From the NCBI GenBank assembly GCA_021777105.1, contig JAIQZQ010000025.1, positions 39,479 to 103,478 on the forward strand: 64,000 nt of DNA, in the 5' to 3' direction. Positions 61,654-64,000 of this stretch are shown here, piece after piece. Numbering within the stretch: the stretch's first letter is position 1; each line of letters starts with the position of its first letter. Below the pieces are notes generated by a model. It did not search any database. It was given only the letters and a program-made list of their open reading frames with translations, and was not told the origin of the DNA. The position numbers were made by a program, and so were the translations under genes. The DNA is from Candidatus Anammoxibacter sp. (lineage in GTDB: Bacteria > Planctomycetota > Brocadiia > Brocadiales > Anammoxibacteraceae).

Positions 61654-62871
61654 ATGAACACAAGAAGAGACATAGAGGAGCGCGAAAAGAGGGAGCTTGC
61701 GCCGTTTGCCATGAAGAGCGCTTTTTCAAAAGGGCGAAAATTTCAGGAAGACGAGCACACTTACAGAAGCATTTTTCAAAGGGATAAGGACAGGATAATT
61801 CACTGCACCGCGTTTCGCCGGCTTGAGTATAAAACACAGGTGTTTGTTAATCATGAGGGCGACTATTACCGCACAAGGTTAACGCATACTATGGAGGTTG
61901 CGCAGATATCAAGGTCAATCGCAAGAGCGCTTAACCTTAATGAAGACATTACCGAGGCCATAGCGCTGAGCCACGATTTGGGGCATACGCCGTTCGGCCA
62001 TTCCGGCGAGGACGCGCTTGAAGACCTGATGAAGGAGTACGGCGGTTTTGACCACAATTTTCAGGCTTTGCGCGTTGTGGATATACTTGAACGGAGGTAT
62101 CCGCTTTTTCTTGGTCTTAATCTCTCCTGGGAGGTTAAGGAGTCTATTTTAAAGCACGGTTACGGCAATAAAAAAAAGGAATCCTGCAAACGTAAAAGCT
62201 CTCCAGGCAACAAACAAAACAGGGAAGTAACTGATGATATCTTTAAAATTTTTGACGCCAATGAGCTGCCTTTGCTTGAGGCGCAGCTGGTTGATATTGC
62301 CGACTCCATTGCTTATGACAACCATGATATTGACGACAGCCTGAAGGCGGGCCTAATCAAGGAGAAGGATCTGATGGATGTAGAGTTATGGCGATATGCA
62401 TCGGATATGATAGAAAAAAGGTTCGCCAATTTTAACGCCAGCGAAGAGGTAAGGATTGCGCAGGCAATCAAATTCCTTATTGATCTGGAGGCTACCGACC
62501 TTATTGAAAACACCGCGGCTCTAATAGACGGCCTGAACATCAAAACACTTGATGATGTTCGCAAATCCGGTAAAAGGATAATTTGTTTCTCCTCCAATCT
62601 GGCAAGGCAGAAAGAAGAGCTGCAAAAATTTCTGCTGGAAAACGTGTACCAGAATTACAGGGTTGCCCGCATGGCGGATAAGGCAAAACGTTTTATTAAG
62701 GAGCTGTTTTGCGTGTTTGTGAACAACCCTAAACAACTGCCGCCTGAATTTCAAAAATTTATCGGCGATATCGGCATACATCAGACTGTTTGCGATTACA
62801 TTGCCGGCATGACCGACAGATATGCTCAGGATGAGTATAAAAAACTTTTCCACCCTTATGAGCGAGTGTAG
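61654..62871 (+). CDS. dGTP triphosphohydrolase-like protein
   Basis: This HD-domain family hydrolyses dNTPs to nucleosides and triphosphate. The 405-residue protein has the family N-terminus ('RDIEEREKRELAPFAMKS', 'FQRDKDRIIHCTAFRRLEYKTQVF'), the HD motif 'TRLTHTMEVAQISRSIARAL' and 'ALSHDLGHTPFGHSGEDAL', and the downstream 'LEAQLVDIADSIAYDNHDIDDSL' with the remaining metal ligands. It is of the short dGTPase type without the E. coli Dgt insert. Regulation of dNTP pools is the expected role. Likely an operon with the HIT and LysM/M23 genes upstream. Confidence 0.94.
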   Translation: MNTRRDIEEREKRELAPFAMKSAFSKGRKFQEDEHTYRSIFQRDKDRIIHCTAFRRLEYKTQVFVNHEGDYYRTRLTHTMEVAQISRSIARALNLNEDITEAIALSHDLGHTPFGHSGEDALEDLMKEYGGFDHNFQALRVVDILERRYPLFLGLNLSWEVKESILKHGYGNKKKESCKRKSSPGNKQNREVTDDIFKIFDANELPLLEAQLVDIADSIAYDNHDIDDSLKAGLIKEKDLMDVELWRYASDMIEKRFANFNASEEVRIAQAIKFLIDLEATDLIENTAALIDGLNIKTLDDVRKSGKRIICFSSNLARQKEELQKFLLENVYQNYRVARMADKAKRFIKELFCVFVNNPKQLPPEFQKFIGDIGIHQTVCDYIAGMTDRYAQDEYKKLFHPYERV

Positions 62872-62917
62872 AGTTGTTTAAAAATCCCTTTAGTGTCTTA
62901 ATGGTATTTTAAATACC

Positions 62918-63072
62918 CCCTCCCCTAACCCCTCCCACTAAGGGGAGGGGAATTTGCCATTAAGCGGGTTTTGGTTGTAATCGCAAACTTAAAAAGTCTC
63001 ACATAATTGAGCTGTATTGTAAAAGATGTACAGTTTATTCCCCCTCCATCGATGGGAGGGGTTAGGGGAGGG
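62918..63072. repeat. MITE-like element with perfect 20-bp inverted ends
   Basis: CCCTCCCCTAACCCCTCCCA (62918-62937) is exactly inverted at 63053-63072. Each end carries its own small hairpin (CCCCTCC/GGAGGGG). The 115-base interior has no ORF. It sits between the dGTPase and ispD genes. Confidence 0.8.
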
Positions 63073-63130
63073 TGATAAGAATCACTCAATTTCGCTAAAA
63101 GATTAATATGTTAACCGGAGTATCTTTTTA

Positions 63131-63826
63131 ATGGAATCGGACGTGTCTGTAATCATAGTAGCCGGCGGTTATAGTGAACGCATGGGCGGGGGGGTTAGAA
63201 AGCCGTACCTTTGCGTTAACAATAAGCCTATCTTTTTCCACACGCTTGAGGTTTACAACAAGGTTCCTTCAGTTAAAGAGATAATATTTGTCGTAAACGA
63301 GCTGGATATTGAAATGGTTCGTGAAAAATGGGGGGCGGCTTTAAAAGAGTATAAGGTCGCAACAATTACTAAAGGCGGCAAAAGAAGGCAGGACAGCGTC
63401 TTTAACGGGCTAAAACATGCCAACCCAGGTTGCGGCATAGCATTGATTCACGATTGCGTCAGGCCGTTTATAACCGAGGACATAATAACAAGCGTTATTG
63501 AAAAGTCGAGGGAGCATGGGGCCGCAATTGTGGCCGTCCCTGTTAAAGACACAATAAAAGAAGCAGATCCCGATCAAGAAATGGCCATTAAACGCACTGT
63601 TCCAAGGGCGAATCTATGGGCGGCGCAAACTCCGCAGGGTTTTAAAATGGACGTCATACTGGAAGCTCACAAAAAACTTCAAAAGGAGGATTTTGAAGCC
63701 ACGGACGACGCGCAAATTGTTGAGCGTTACGGCCATAACGTGGGCATTGTAAAAGGGTCTTACGAAAACATCAAGATTACTACGCCCGAAGACCTAAAGA
63801 TTGCCGAAGCTCTCTCTAAATTCTGA
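63131..63826 (+). CDS. ispD: 2-C-methyl-D-erythritol 4-phosphate cytidylyltransferase
   Basis: IspD couples CTP to MEP in the non-mevalonate isoprenoid pathway. The 231-residue product has the nucleotide-binding 'VIIVAGGYSERMGGGVRKPYLCVNNKPI', 'GGKRRQDSVFNGLKH', 'LIHDCVRPFI', 'VPVKDTIKE' and 'RANLWAAQTPQGFK', with 'ATDDAQIVERYG' and 'NIKITTPEDLKIAEAL' at the C-terminus. All motifs are conventional. IspF does not follow within the window. A glycine-codon run (GGGCGGGGGGGTT) lies in the P-loop region. Confidence 0.96.
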   Translation: MESDVSVIIVAGGYSERMGGGVRKPYLCVNNKPIFFHTLEVYNKVPSVKEIIFVVNELDIEMVREKWGAALKEYKVATITKGGKRRQDSVFNGLKHANPGCGIALIHDCVRPFITEDIITSVIEKSREHGAAIVAVPVKDTIKEADPDQEMAIKRTVPRANLWAAQTPQGFKMDVILEAHKKLQKEDFEATDDAQIVERYGHNVGIVKGSYENIKITTPEDLKIAEALSKF

Positions 63827-63880
63827 TAAACATCCAGCATTAAATGTAAAGTGAACTAAAGTGCAGGCGCGAAGCGGCTG

Positions 63881-64000
63881 CCAGTATCCAGTATCCAGTA
63901 TCCAGTATCCAGTATCCAGTATCCAGTATCCAGTATCCAGTATCCAGTATCCAGTATCCAGTATCCAGTATCCAGTATCCAGTATCCAGTATCCAGTATC
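63881..64000 (+). repeat. Tandem array of CCAGTAT, 17 units, open at the window end
   Basis: From 63881 the sequence is a perfect 7-bp repeat (CCAGTAT) for 120 bases up to the window edge, so at least 17 units. A single ATCCAGCAT occurs just upstream (63830), and GGATACTGGATGC variants occur at 50331-50360. Seven is not a multiple of three, so it is not likely to code. Confidence 0.95.

Noticed and set aside
63881..64000. CCAGTAT array as a CRISPR
   Set aside because: Units are 7 bases with no spacers; it is a simple tandem repeat.

Overview
The window reads as a piece of chromosome from an uncultured, Gram-negative-type bacterium of moderate G+C content. It has exported lipoprotein-like and envelope-modifying proteins, a heptosyltransferase-like GT9 enzyme, a selenocysteine-containing peroxiredoxin, tandem AhbA/AhbB-type siroheme decarboxylase subunits (the alternative heme or d1-heme route of many anaerobes) and very large secreted repeat proteins. 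That mix, with several families of short dispersed palindromic repeats, resembles candidate phyla and Planctomycetota/Omnitrophota-like genomes. No rRNA or universal marker is present, so I do not assign a phylum.

Layout. 1-8 kb: mostly housekeeping genes (hflX, an Rrf2 regulator next to a multidomain Mrp Fe-S carrier, an LysM-L,D-transpeptidase, a folate cyclodeaminase) and small hypotheticals. 8-25 kb: a surface-protein island with a phage-collar-like exported protein, three PKD-domain giants (6, 12 and 12 PKD domains, one with a VWA module), an FGE-sulfatase-type lipoprotein, one intact and one decayed toxin-antitoxin (TA) pair, and three near-identical CRP/FNR-type promoters. 25-29 kb: a defence/TA zone with a protein of one clear TIR domain plus two TIR/nucleoside-deoxyribosyltransferase-like modules, a decayed DUF1778/GNAT pair and an intact HEPN/MNT pair. 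29-37 kb: GAF sensor, rtcA, DeoR regulator, phosphodiesterase, HD-GYP protein, argG, GT9. 37-47 kb: SBBP beta-propeller protein, exported alpha-carbonic anhydrase, a selenoprotein peroxiredoxin with UGA in its active site, a 5' group II intron fragment, a 2OG-Fe(II) oxygenase and glycerate kinase. 47-58 kb: an AbiEii-like remnant, leucyl aminopeptidase, a CBS protein and a 2440-residue protein with four RCC1 propellers, one YVTN propeller and two CARDB domains. 58-64 kb: a TumE/TumA-like TA pair, siroheme decarboxylase genes, tRNA-Gly(CCC), NlpD-like LysM/M23 lipoprotein, HIT protein, dGTPase and ispD, ending in a 7-bp tandem array that runs off the window.

The most notable observations are the Prx-like selenoprotein (in-frame UGA replacing the catalytic Cys of RGGWCPYC, followed by a canonical bacterial SECIS hairpin), the set of TGTGA-N6-TCACA sites centred 40.5-41.5 bases upstream of predicted start points, the three-module TIR-type protein, the probable AUU start codon of the cyclodeaminase, and the frequency of decayed TA remnants among dispersed repeats.
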